DNA of 64,000 bases, taken from NCBI GenBank assembly GCA_027924585.1, contig BSBM01001719.1:8428001-8492000 (forward strand). Reading direction: 5' to 3'. Within the stretch, counting starts at the first letter, position 1. Every line of letters starts with the position of its first letter. This DNA is from Larix kaempferi. Its lineage: Eukaryota; Streptophyta; Pinopsida; Pinales; Pinaceae. Of the stretch, positions 44,236 through 55,261 are shown piece after piece. The position numbers and the translations under genes were made by a program. The notes below the pieces were generated by a model. That model was given only the letters and a program-made list of their open reading frames with translations. It was not told the origin of the DNA and searched no databases.

Positions 44236-46810
44236 GAGAAAATAGACACTACATTTAACGGCACTATTTGGACAATAGGTTGAAATATGATCATAGATGA
44301 GTGTTGAGCAAGGGTGTGCTTAAAGTGGTTCTCCTCAGAAAGGGCAGGGGATGGAGGATTTAAAGTATATGGGGCTTAACGCATCGATGGGGTGAAACAA
44401 TGGGTTCATGAGCACGGGAGTAAAGGAGGGCATGGACTATTCATGGAGAAAAACGGTTTCCCAACAAATTCATGCACCCATAAAATATATCCTATAGAAT
44501 AAGAGTGCTTAAAAACCAAAACCAATAGTGTCAATGGCACACAAAATAGACTTTGCATGCTCTTAGATGAGTTAGTTAAAAAGGGAAATGATTAATAAAT
44601 ATGTTCTAAACACATATTTCAAGAATCATGTGTGAATTTGAGCTTGGAGTGGAGAGTGTATGCTTGAAATATGCCCTTTGCTAATTTCAAGATATTGGAA
44701 TATCGTTTCAAATTCCTTTTCCACTAGGTTAGTTTCCTTAATATAATCTATATTTTTAGTAATTTAGTTTTTATTCTTACTTTTTCATTGGTAAACCACC
44801 TCGTTTGGGTTGTTAACACATTTTAAGTGTATAAGGCAACGATCACATAGGTATATGTTATTAAGGCCTTAAACAATCACACAGTCATGGGAGACCTCAA
44901 GCAAGGTGCTACACTATCACACATGCATGTGGTAGATATAGATATTAGAGCACACAATTATCTCAATCACGTGGGAGATTAACTAAGTATACATTCTAAT
45001 TTCTTAACCTCTTGATTGTTCAAGCATGATGTTCTATGAATGATGAGAGTAAGAGCATGAGGGGTTGGGGCCACTGGTTGCATTCGATATGGACGCACAT
45101 GATTTTCTGTGTGGGTGTGGGTTCCTGAAGTTCTTCCAAATCCTCCTAATGCATATGAATCTAGAGCCACCGAACCATATCATTTGTACGTGGAATAAAG
45201 ATGATTGCTTTGAGGTAATGGAGCAACATTTGGATTTTACACTTTAGGAAATTTACATCCTAATTAGGTTGCCAAAATTTGGTGATGAGGTGGACCTAAA
45301 GATGACTCTTTTTTAGGACTACCCTAAACATAACATAGGAAGTAGAGGGCCAATGCCCTATAGTTGGGATAACATTGGTGGGTGGCTAGTGCATCACTCA
45401 CTACATATTTAGGATTGGAGGGGCCTTCTAGACACACTAGTTGTCAAGATGGTTCCTAATGTTGATGGAGAGATGCATGGAGGGGCATCTCTATGAATAG
45501 ATGATGGGACTATGTTTACAGGTGCATTCTCAATCGAGATTGTGCTAGAGGTAGGGGCATGACCTATTCATGTTTGAAATCCCAATTTGTGATTTTTTCC
45601 TTGAGTAGGTCTTATTAATTTGGCCCCAATTTGGCCCCATGTGTTTGTGAGGCCAAGAGCCGTACATGAGTCATAGATGACGAGGTAGAATAACATGATT
45701 ATCCCCTTGGGGGAGGTGAGGTTGGTTGATATTTGTGGGTTAGATTTTTGTTGCATGGAGGAAATATATTATTATGATTTGGTAGTTCTCTTACGAGGGT
45801 ATGAACTTTACCAATGATCCAAACTAACCTCTCCTCTTGGGGACCCTTTAGAGAGTACAATGATTTTAATATTTTTAAAATGCATAAAATGCTTTTATGT
45901 TTCTAAACATATGCAAATATTTGGTTTTTAAATATACGACGTTAATACTGACAAGTTAATTATCTTGAAGTTTGTTATATGTGGGGTACAAGAGACTGCC
46001 AACACCATAGCTAGTGGATGCACACATAGGGTGAGATAGGGCCAAGGCTAGAGGCCCAATGCCAATGATGAAAGAGAGATCCATGTACTTAGTTGGATAT
46101 GATACTGTAGAGATTACTAGTAGTGTTGGAGGGACTCCAACCCATTGACATGAACCTACTTGAAGTTCAAAACCTACATGTAATGGTAGGAAGTAAGTCG
46201 AGTGGAGGGTCTCAACCCTCTAGTGTATTAGAGCTGGTATCATCGAATGAGAGGGAAGATAAATTTTGACCCTTTGAAACCTTGTGCGCACCAATAATGT
46301 CTATGTGGACATTAGTAACATCAAATAGGGATTCTCTATCCAACCAAGGTGGACCAAATCAAGTATGACTATTGAGGTTGATCCATTGTGAGGAAGAGAA
46401 CGTCCAAGTAAGGAACCCATAAGGGATAGACAACCAACGCATGACCTACGAAAACAACAAGGGGACCATTCCTAGGCACTGGACATCAAATCAGGGAAAC
46501 ACATCCATATATCTAGACTTACACAAGGGACTAACCAATGGGGAATTACCAATCCTAATAATCCATCTAGAAATGATGGGAGCACTCATAGTGACCTTTG
46601 GGATTTGAGTGCAAATATACAAAATCCTCGCACAACACCTCCTATCTTATTAAGCATTACAGGATATTCAATCGCCATTAACTACAATGACTTGTATTTT
46701 GGATCTTTAGTACTTTGATCTTTTTTGGTTCAAACAATCTTAATAATTTCTTTATTTCCTCTTACCCAAGAAATTTTGTTTCCATTGGAACCAATGGTAG
46801 GGAGTAACAT
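44236..46810. other. Unassigned DNA, about 2.6 kb
   Basis: No recognisable gene or element. Short open frames on both strands (for example 45065-45247 and 45568-45756) lack known motifs. Confidence 0.55.
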
Positions 46811-48100
46811 TTTTTCCGTAGAAAAAAGGTGTAGTTTTATTAATATAAAATAAAATTACATTCTATATAATACATGTCACACATGTATTTCATGCAGATA
46901 TCCAACTCATAGGTGATAACAAATAAGTACAACATTGATATACTTCTTATTAGATCGAAACAGGATGCCAATAAAAAACTAGTTGAAGATTCCTGAAAAT
47001 GATAACTGGTTATGTCAAAGCAGGAGAATAGTGGATTGAAAATCACCATCCTGTGAAGCAAAAATCACTGGAGATGAGTATCTCGTCAAAACTGGATATG
47101 ATGTTACCCCAAAGAGTGGATATACAACCGAATATTCGATGAAATTACTCCACTAATACAAGAAGAATCAAGTTGTGATATTTCTGTGCTTTGTTTGCCC
47201 AATTTATGACATTCATGGAGTCACCACAGATTTGTAGAGAATTGCATCCTTTTTCTTTGGCAAAAATAAATCATAATTTTAAAGCCATCAGTTCTGCATA
47301 ATTGTTGGTTCCATTTCCTAGACCCATTTTGATCTGAAAGTAAAAGTGTCAGATAAAAGAAGAGTAGCCCCACCTCCACATCTTTGATCCTGGGCCGCCC
47401 AATCAAAGAAATCTAAGGGGGTTTCTTTGTTAATTTGCTCTTCTTGAATGAAATGAGCAACTGGGGCATTTTTCTCTTGAGGGAAGTGAGACATGATATT
47501 TAGGCATTGCATGGAAATTAGATCAAGTATGGAGGGCTTATCCTAGAAGATGGAGCGATTCCTGCCTATCCACACTACCTAATTTATGATGAGTGGAAGT
47601 GCTTTGATTTTATTAAAGATTTCATTTGAGGACCACTCTTTCCAAGTGTCTTCTACACTTGTTCCATTCCATACACAATTAATATTCAACTTCCAACTAC
47701 ATTCCTTCCATATCATATCAGTAAAGGGATAGGAGATAAATAAATGAGGGACCGATTCCTCCTAGGATTTGCACAGTGGACACCATCCGAGGCCTTCAAT
47801 TTGACGACGACACATTTTGTCCTAAGTAGGAACTTTTTTCTCAATCACACACCACATGAACATGCGAGCCATCTATGGGCATTTTGATTTCCAAACCCCT
47901 TTCCACCACCATTGGGGATCCTCATTCAACAGATCTGAGATTAAATGAATATAACCCAGCTTTGGAGTGTATACCTCGTGTAGAGCATGCCTCCAGATGA
48001 GCTCATCCTGTCAATCAGTTAGTCAGACATGAGAAGATCTCAGTAATGGTAGTGAGTAACATATTAAGTCAAAAGTTTTATTTGTATATTTGGCTTCCTC
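46811..48100 (-). mobile_element. 5'-truncated LINE: zf-RVT and RNase H
   Basis: Minus-strand LINE end. From its 5' side: HALHEVYTPKLGYIHLISD, then WWKGVWKSKCP and the zinc-binding segment RRQIEGLGWCPLCKS with ESVPHLFISYPFTDMIW (47700-47900). RNase H follows in frames 47221-47512 (DFFDWAAQDQRCGGGA; the usual FDGA Gly is replaced, reading FDWA) and then LQICGDSMNVINWAN. It closes with CTTTTTTCTACGGAAAAAA on the minus strand (46811-46829). Several stops and frameshifts are present. The 5' edge near 48100 is where similarity fades. Confidence 0.88.
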
Positions 48101-48481
48101 CTTTGGAGGTGTGATATGAGTTTTTGAAGGAGACTCAAAATTAGGGAAATCTAATGGCTTGGAAGGCTTCATAGAGTGGTTGTCCTTCTTTGAGTTTTTC
48201 TCGAAGAAGGATTTATGTTCTTCCCTTTAGGTCCCCAAGAGTAATTTTCCTTGTGGAATGAAGACTCCATATAACCATTATTAGACTCCATATAACCATT
48301 ATTAAAGCAAATCCTAAAACAAAAGGAACAATATTTTCGTAGCTTAGGTTGAGTCTAACCACGACCCCCACATTATAATATAAGTTGATTCAACATACCT
48401 TTACTCAAACTGACATTGAGACAACAGAGAGAAAATACACTAGAAACTCTAGTTGGAGTATTTGAAGAAAGAAAGCTAAAC
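48101..48481. other. Unassigned stretch with a 21-bp duplication
   Basis: No gene. AGACTCCATATAACCATTATT is written twice in tandem at 48262-48303. Confidence 0.6.
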
Positions 48482-48948
48482 TTATGAAGGTGTTTTCAAT
48501 GGCTACCAAAGTTGTGAAACACCAATATTCCAAGGGGAGCCTTGACAATATGAACCAAATTGGGACTTTTGATATGGATTCAAAGTGTGGATTGAACCTA
48601 GTTTTCCATGGCTTCATAAATAGGCCCAACCCCCCATAAAACATATCCCATGATAAGCTATAATTTACTATGTCCATCTCATGGATGGACTCAAGAATGA
48701 ATAATCCCTTCATTGCTAGATGAATCACCACACACTCCTCTAGAAAGGAATGCCACAAATATTCTATACAGTTAATTCTAAGCTTCTTTAACGAGGTCCA
48801 AATACCATTGAACCTTCATATTTACATCCTGGCTAGACCTCAAAGGATTTCTCCAATGAATTCAATGCAATGGCACCAAGATTTGCTGTGGAAATACAAA
48901 TGCTTCTGGTGCACTATTGAAAGCATTTTCTCAACCTATGCTCTCTGA

Positions 48949-48960
48949 GCTCTGATACCA
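48949..48960 (-). other. Primer-binding site (initiator tRNA-Met type)
   Basis: The minus strand reads TGGTATCAGAGC, the exact common copia primer-binding site, directly after the LTR end. Confidence 0.85.
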
Positions 48961-49616
48961 TGTGAAATTCTAGAACATAGCAGATCATAGAGCTGAGAAT
49001 ACCTCATAGTGAAAAGAATGAGCATAAAATATGAATTATAGTGAAAATTGCAGTGAAATGAGCAGTAAAATTATTCATGCATTGGAACTCAGATAGAAAC
49101 AAAAATGTGTGTTATGATGCATTAATCAGTATAGTCAACATATATGTTACAATGGATAGAATTCAATTATCCTAGGAGAATTTGAATCCCTATCAGTCTA
49201 GCATAGGAATTGTCACCACTGGAGTGCTCTGGAAGTCCCAAACTCAACTCGACTCAACCAAAACTCAGTTAACTGAAGCTACTATTAGTTAACTAACTAA
49301 GGAGGGCGCAATTGTTAGTTTGTCATGCAAATCAATCATAAAAGGGCGCATTAGATCACAATCAATGGTGATCGGAGCTCAAACCTCCACTAGAGTTCGG
49401 GAACTTAGGTGGACTGAACTAGAACATAGAGTTAGCTCCTAAAATGTAGGGAACTAAATCTGGTGGGCCTAAAATCATGCATGTAGGGCACATTAGGTGG
49501 CTAATGGGTCCTAGATGACATCTACACACCACTAGGGGGGAAATAACATCATCAACTACTAGGAAAAGGTAAATAATGCTAAGTAGGACAAGGATGGAGT
49601 ATTGATTATCCTAACA
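48961..49616 (-). repeat. LTR, 656 bp
   Basis: On the minus strand it starts TGTTAGGATAATCAATACTC and ends TAGAATTTCACA. The start and the adjacent primer-binding site make it the 5' LTR of a copia-like element different from the one at 2516. Confidence 0.8.
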
Positions 49617-49990
49617 AAACCAAGTGATACTCTTTCTCCTCTTTAAGACAATGTTCCAACTTTAAGGAAGGAACTATAGTTGATTTTTCCACTAAGAACA
49701 ATTGACGAGAAGTTTTCAGAGGTAAAGGAGGAAATTTGGGATAGGTTAAGGAAGGAGCAAAATTGTCAAGAGAGGTCTTCTAAGAAGATCCCAAGTTGAG
49801 AAGAGTTTCATTGAATTGAGAATATTTCCCTTTAATATTCTCATTGAATAAGGATATTTTTCCCTAGTTTCTTAGTGCCTCCTCACAAGCAAGGCACCAT
49901 GTGCAATGCTGTTTCTTCCTAGATAATATAGTAACATAGCATTCTAAATATTCAGTATACTCATATGAAGATCAATCTCTACTAGGATAT

Positions 49991-51505
49991 AGGAATCCTT
50001 TATTGAAAGCTAATCTAAGCCTCAATATCCATAAACAATTCTCTCAGAGATACATTAGGAGGAATAGTTTCCCTGGCAAGTGCTTCACAAATATCTAGAG
50101 ATAATTTTGATTAGGAATTTCTGCAATCACTTTGTTAATGCCCTTTGGTACTTGGAATTTTGAGTACCATTCATGAGTTTTTTCCTTGTCATTACTCGTG
50201 TTGTTAATTGTACATTAACCTCTCAAGCGTCTTTGATTGGTTTTAAAAATATCCGGGATTAAGATCGATCTATGTGAGTTTATTTATTATTATATAATCA
50301 TTTTTAACTATTTCTTTCTTTCTCTTTCTCTTTAACTTTTGATTTTGGATATAAAATTTTGTCCATGCTATTTTATTAGCGTTATGCACATTTCACATCT
50401 CCCTTGTCCACGTTATATGAGTAGTGCACTCCTCTTAATGTAACTAGGAATTGCATGGAATGACCCTCTATAGTGCACTTCTCTTGGTGTAAAGTAGGAA
50501 TTACATGGAGTGCCTCTCTCTAATTTAGCATTCCATTGACTTGCAAAAAGAGTTAGTCTACAAAATGCAGGGCTAAGCAACACTTCATTGTTGTTATCAT
50601 TTGAAGAAGTTAGAGTGTTCCTATGATTTAATAGAACCCTCATGAACCTCCCAATCCAAGGTTCTCCCTTGATGCTTGGTCAAAATGGAGCTTTATAAAT
50701 GCATCTGTTGGTTTGAGTCATTATGCATTTCACACTCTCTTGAGTTGAAATCAATCATTTTATCAAAATACCTCTTCTAATTAAAGATACATATTAACTT
50801 CAAAACATGAAGTATTGAGAGATTGAATCAATGTGTAGAATATTTTTATTACTAGCGTAGATCTATATGGAGATGGATCAAATTTCTTGAAATGTAATTT
50901 TTTTTCTTAATGTGCAGAAATTTTTAAGATAAAAAAATTTACACCTCAATAAATTTGATCCCACTTGATGCTAAATAGATGTATATTTAACAATGGTATA
51001 AGTAATTGATATATCCAAGTTTAAAATGAATCTATGTTAATTTTATTTATTTTTATATAAAATTTAAAATTATACATATAATAAAGAATATCTAGAGAAT
51101 ATCATATCAAAACATAAAACAATTTACTACTCTCCATTCAATAATCGCTAACATGTTGGATGATATTCATGAGGATCGAACTTGGAGATGAGGTGAGGGA
51201 GTCCGTTTCTAGGGTTGCAGTTAATTAACTTGTAGCTAACAGTGACATCAACACTTCGGCTGCCACTTCATGCATCAGGGAATCAACAATTAAATAAATT
51301 GCAAAGATTGTATATTATCCGATTAGCAATAAAATGCAAAGATCCGATTTACAGTAAAATGCATGCAGACATTTGATATTTGGAAAATATGTTCAATACA
51401 ATGCCGCCTCTTCGTTTGGCTTTCGAGAAACACGTCCAAATGAAGAACACTACTGGCTTTAAGTCAATGATCAACAAAGATCTCCATAGGGTATTTCATA
51501 TCTCT
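49991..51505. other. Unassigned AT-rich DNA before the tRNA cluster
   Basis: No gene seen. A 49-bp duplication (TAGTGCACTYCTCTT at 50422 and 50471) lies at 50422-50520. Confidence 0.6.
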
Positions 51506-51578
51506 TCCGTTGTAGTCTAGTTTGTTAGGATACTCGGCTCTCACCCGAGAGACCCGGGTTCAAGTCCTGGCAACGGAA
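51506..51578 (+). tRNA. tRNA-Glu (CTC anticodon)
   Basis: 73 nt. The acceptor stem pairs TCCGTTG (51506-51512) with CAACGGA (51571-51577), discriminator A at 51578. The anticodon loop reads CTCTCAC with anticodon CTC. The T-arm CCGGG-TTCAAGT-CCTGG has one G-T wobble. The D-loop has TTTG where plant tRNA-Glu normally has TTGG, so one of the invariant G18-G19 pair is lost. A T-run follows at about 51598. It folds well, but the D-loop change makes function uncertain. Confidence 0.85.
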
Positions 51579-51612
51579 CTAAATGTCCTTAACAATATTT
51601 TATAAAATCTCT

Positions 51613-51635
51613 CGGGTTCAAGTCCCGGCAACGGA
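51613..51635 (+). pseudogene. tRNA-Glu 3'-half duplicate
   Basis: The T-arm and acceptor end (CGGGTTCAAGTCCCGGCAAC, then GGA) are repeated 58 bp after the tRNA-Glu copy, together with the following AACAATATTTTATAAAAT trailer. This is a tandem duplication of the gene's 3' half plus flank. Confidence 0.8.
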
Positions 51636-51762
51636 ATTAAGTTTCTTTAACAATATTTTATAAAATTTGGATTTTCAGTGTTCTAAATTTTTTATACATT
51701 TGCATTCTACGTGTTGTGGGAGGTGTATCCGGCGGTTTAAAATGATTTAAAGAAAGTTTAAG

Positions 51763-51806
51763 AGATGCATCTGCCGGGTTCAAGTGTTCAATTCCCGGCA
51801 ACGGAA
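51763..51806. pseudogene. Chimeric tRNA-end fragment
   Basis: Starts ATGCATCTGCCGGG, like the plus-strand view of the tRNA-Gly acceptor end nearby, and passes into TTCAAG and CCCGGCAACGGA, the tRNA-Glu T-arm and acceptor end, with GTGTTCAATT in between. A further Gly-like end occurs at 51847-51860 and another at 51911-51919. Confidence 0.6.
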
Positions 51807-51941
51807 TTTAGATTCTAAAAGAATGTCAAAAGGGTTCTAAGATTTGCCAGGAGATGCGTCTGCCGGTTTAATTGTTCTAAAATGCTCCTCGAGGTCGAAA
51901 TATTCAGAGAAGTGCGTCTGAAAACGGAATCTTCCGAAAAG

Positions 51942-52013
51942 TGCGTCTGCCGGGAGTCGAACCCGGGTCTATTGCTTGGAAGGCAATTATCCTAACCGTT
52001 GGACTACAAACGC
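51942..52013 (-). tRNA. tRNA-Gly (TCC anticodon)
   Basis: 72 nt on the minus strand. The acceptor stem is GCGTTTG with CAGACGC (one T-G wobble), discriminator A. The D-arm reads TAGTCCAACGGTTAGGATA, the anticodon loop CTTCCAA (TCC), and the T-arm CCGGG-TTCGACT-CCCGG. All consensus A- and B-box bases are present. It differs from the usual plant sequence at one acceptor position, so it is probably functional. Confidence 0.93.
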
Positions 52014-52102
52014 TTTATATCAATTTTTAATTAATTTTAATATTAGTTGGAAATTGTTAGCGACATGCCTCTACATGACTAAGTGTTCTACAAATGCCAA
52101 GA

Positions 52103-52181
52103 TGCCAAGATGAGGGATTCAAACCCGGGTCACGGGTCACGCGTGGAAGGCAAATATCCTAAACCGTTAGACTACAAATCC
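52103..52181 (-). pseudogene. Degenerate tRNA-Gly-like gene
   Basis: The minus strand reads TTTGTAGTCTAACGGTTTAG and CTTCCAC (anticodon position TCC), then a doubled GTGACCC and CCGGGTTTGAATCCC. The acceptor ends do not pair properly, and the variable region has a 7-bp duplication. Clearly tRNA-derived and non-functional. Confidence 0.8.
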
Positions 52182-52244
52182 TCCGTTAAATGTACACTCA
52201 TATGCTAACAACAACAGGGCACAATTGTCTGCATTGCGTTTGTT

Positions 52245-55012
52245 TTTTTTTCCAGAGAAAAAAAACCGTACTTTTGTTATTTCCATGAAATCAAAAAGTA
52301 CATACCACATGTCAAGGCATTGAAACCTGGACTCTTCGAGAAACATTTGTTAAAAAAACATTACTGTTCTATACAAGATACAATATCCAAAACATAAGCT
52401 GGTAGTCCTATGCAGTCCACATTCATACAAAAAGTGCCTTTCAGACAAATGACTCAAAACATGGACTAGAAAGCATAAGAAGGAAGGAGTTTATAGAACT
52501 AGATAGGACACATATATCTTCTATCCATTCTTCCCCAAAAAAGTACTCCCGGCACACCATCAAGAGCTTCTTTTGATAACGAGTCTGCAACATCATTGTT
52601 TACTATGTAAGTATGTTCAATAGTGAGATCTAGAAACCTGTCCAACAACAAAGAAGTTCTTTGACACCAGTTATGAAGTAGTGCATTTTCTAGTTTGGCC
52701 TGCTTGTTTTCCCATTTGATAATTAGATGCCACTTTTAATGCACCCCAAAGCCCCAGAAGTTCAGCTTTCGTATTTGTACCCACACCACCAACAAGTCGA
52801 AATTTGAGTAAGCAGTCCTTTCCACAGTTGATCGTGAAACCTAATCCACACTTATGATTTGAACATGCACCATCAAAGAACCCTATTGCTTTACTAGATT
52901 CCTCAAGATTGATAATTCTTAATTTATGTACATTCTGTTTCATAACTGCCTCTTTCGAGTAAAGATGAACCAGATTCCATAACATATACAAAGTCTGATT
53001 TGTAGAAGGTTTTACATCTTGGAATAAAGCCAAATTTCTAGTTTTCCAAATAAACCATGCAAGTAGTCTTGGAAAAGTTTTTAGATTTCTATTCTTATTC
53101 ATCCACATCTAGTATGTAGAGTCAAAGTCCAAACCGAGCCACTCATCGTCAATCCCGAGATTTACACAGATCAACTTCCATGCACACTGAAAAATTACAG
53201 TGTAAAAACAAATGGTAAGCCGACTCCTCTCCGTTTCTGCATAATAAACATATACCTGGACCATTTTTACCTATGCACTTCAAATTCTCCCAAGTGAGAA
53301 TTTTATTGTTGAAGAGGAGCCAAAGAAAACACTTGATTTTCAGAGGAATTTTCCATTTGCATAACAACAGATGCCACCATTTCCTTTGACTTTCCACATA
53401 ATGATCAACTAAAGCTTGATACGACCAGCTAGCCGCAACTTGTCCATTAACTGGATTTTTTGCCCAAATTAAAAGGTCCTGCTGTCCATTAAGACGAATA
53501 CCTACCATGTTAAGATTCTGAACATACTGTTCCCACTCTACCTCCCAAATTCCAACAAGACCAAGATCAAAAGCCGTTGACCAGTAAGATCGGTCTAGAA
53601 CTAGGTAGCATCTCTTAAATTGGTTAAGTGTGTAGAGACCAAAACTAGAAAAATGATTTCGAAGATCCTGGGATAAACAATGGTCTCCGCTGAATTCTGA
53701 AATGGGATCAACACCCACAAATACATTCTTTCTGCTGCCCACCCTCCAGGAAAGATGAGAACTAATCCAAGGGAAAATTTTCATAAATCCCTTCCAGATA
53801 AAAGAAGCATTTCGAACCGCAATTCTTGGCAACCTGACCCAACTGAAAATATCCACCTGTATGTACTATTTTGCATGTAAAATTTTAGACCAGAGGTTGT
53901 CCCCAAAGAGTCCACGCCAAAGAATTTTTAACGAAAGTGCAATATTGAACCAGAATATGTTTTTTATATTCCAACCACCATTCTTATATGGCACAGCTAA
54001 AGAAATCCATTTTGTCAAATGAAATTTACCTCCATCCTTATAGCTAGACCATAGAAAAGAGAACATGAGGCTGTTTAAAGTCTTCAAGATTGAAAGAGGA
54101 ATTTGAGCTAAGAGAGCCCAATACATCGGTAAGCTGCTCTTAACAGATTTGAGTAAGAGGAGACAACCACCCAAGGAGAGGTGCTTTAACACCCATATAT
54201 TTATTCTTTTCTCAAATCTACCAATTAACCATCTCCAATTCTGCTTAATATAGCAGTTTGGTTTGATATAAAAGCCCAGATACTTAACTCCAACATTCAG
54301 ATCAGTTGTATTATATGGTAGGTAGATTAAAACCTCATTTAAGACAGGGTTTGTAACTAAATTACAAATAAACACAGATTTGTTCTGACTGATTTGCATC
54401 CCTGTAACAGTACAAAAGAGGGACAAAATGTTCGAGATGAGCTTCCATTCTTCTACCGAATATGAGCCAAACAATATGACATCGTCGACAAATAGGAGGT
54501 GAGTGATGGAAATTTTTTTGCAACCTTTATACCCTTAGTGACAGTATTTTTGTTTCTTGCATCCCCCATCAAAAGGCTGATACCTTCTATCACCAATAAA
54601 AATAAGAGTGGGGATAGTGGACAACCTTGGCATAGGCCTCTGCAGCTGTTGAAGAAAGGTGTCAGGTTACCATTTACAAGGACTGAGTAGTTTGTCGACT
54701 TCACACATGCCATAATCCAATTTGCAACCATAATTGGAATCCCAATCTGCAAGAGAACCAACTTCAAAAATCTCAGTTAACTTGATCATATGCTTTCACA
54801 AGATCGATTTTCAGGATTAAGGAATTCAGATTTTTTGATTTGACAGAATGAAAAACTTCTTGTGTGATACCCACTGCATCCAAAATCTGTCTATCTTCTA
54901 GGAAGCCAAACTGCTCTTTTGTCATCCACCTAGAGAGCCGTGGCTTTATCCTATTAGCAATAATCTTAGAAATCAGTTTGTACATGAGGTTGCAAAGAGC
55001 TGAACTTTAGAC
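52245..55012 (-). mobile_element. 5'-truncated LINE: RT, zf-RVT, RNase H
   Basis: Minus-strand L1-type LINE. The 5' edge (about 55012) is inside RT, just before MYKLISKIIANRIKPRLSRW and EQFGFLEDRQILDAVG. Next come LILKIDLVKAYDQVN, RGLCQGCPLSPLLFL, the catalytic FVDDVILFGS (about 54475-54500), and YLGFYIKPN and SLGGCLLLLKSV (53866-54474). The zinc segment CIGKNGPGICLLCRNGEES with HLFLHC lies at 53149-53856. RNase H (52671-53108) has FFDGACSNHKCGLGF and TNTKAELLGLWGAL, with its C-terminus near 52560-52680. A few frameshifts only, so it is among the best-kept LINEs here. It ends in T8-CTCTGG-A9 near 52245-52267. Confidence 0.93.
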
Positions 55013-55261
55013 AATTACTAATTTAAATATATAATATAAAATAATTTTAAAACATTAACCATTAATTACTTTTAGATAAAATTCTATAATAATATACATC
55101 ATTAACTATTTTTAAACAAAATTCTATAATAATAATAAAAATGATTAGAAATTCATTTTTAAGATGGTTTAGATTTCTTTTAAATTTTCCTCGTGTTTAC
55201 TTTTTGGAGAGTTATAATAACTAAATTTAAGATAAATATCTATTAATATAAGAAAGCTTTT
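55013..55261. other. AT-rich spacer between head-to-head LINEs
   Basis: About 250 bp, very AT-rich, with a loose duplication of AAAATTCTATAATAAT (near 55079 and 55119). No gene. Confidence 0.7.

Larger units (their letters stand above)
48828..49635 (-). mobile_element. Truncated LTR retrotransposon fragment (one LTR, PBS, short leader)
   Basis: On the minus strand this reads LTR (49616-48961), primer-binding site, then about 120 bp of leader before truncation at 48828. It interrupts the DUF4283 remnant, as comparison with 39735-40380 shows. No gag can be recognised in the short leader. Confidence 0.8.
48482..49990 (-). pseudogene. DUF4283 ORF1-type remnant (copy 2), split by an LTR fragment
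   Basis: The minus-strand frame 48405-48758 reads FLEECVVIHLAMKGLFILES, MFYGGLGLFMKPWKTRFNP, then SKVPIWFILSRLPLEYWCF and TTLVAIENTF. This is a good DUF4283 match (PW...F.P, P.W..L..LP.EYW, L..I). The region upstream in the gene continues at 49636-49990, after an inserted block at about 48828-49635. DNA similarity to copy 1 (39735-40380) covers both halves and confirms the insertion point. DUF4283 belongs to plant LINE ORF1 and related proteins; neither copy is linked to an RT. Confidence 0.8.

Noticed and set aside
46229-46250. TGGTATCATCG as a primer-binding site
   Set aside because: It matches the usual site only over the first eight bases, and no LTR end precedes it.
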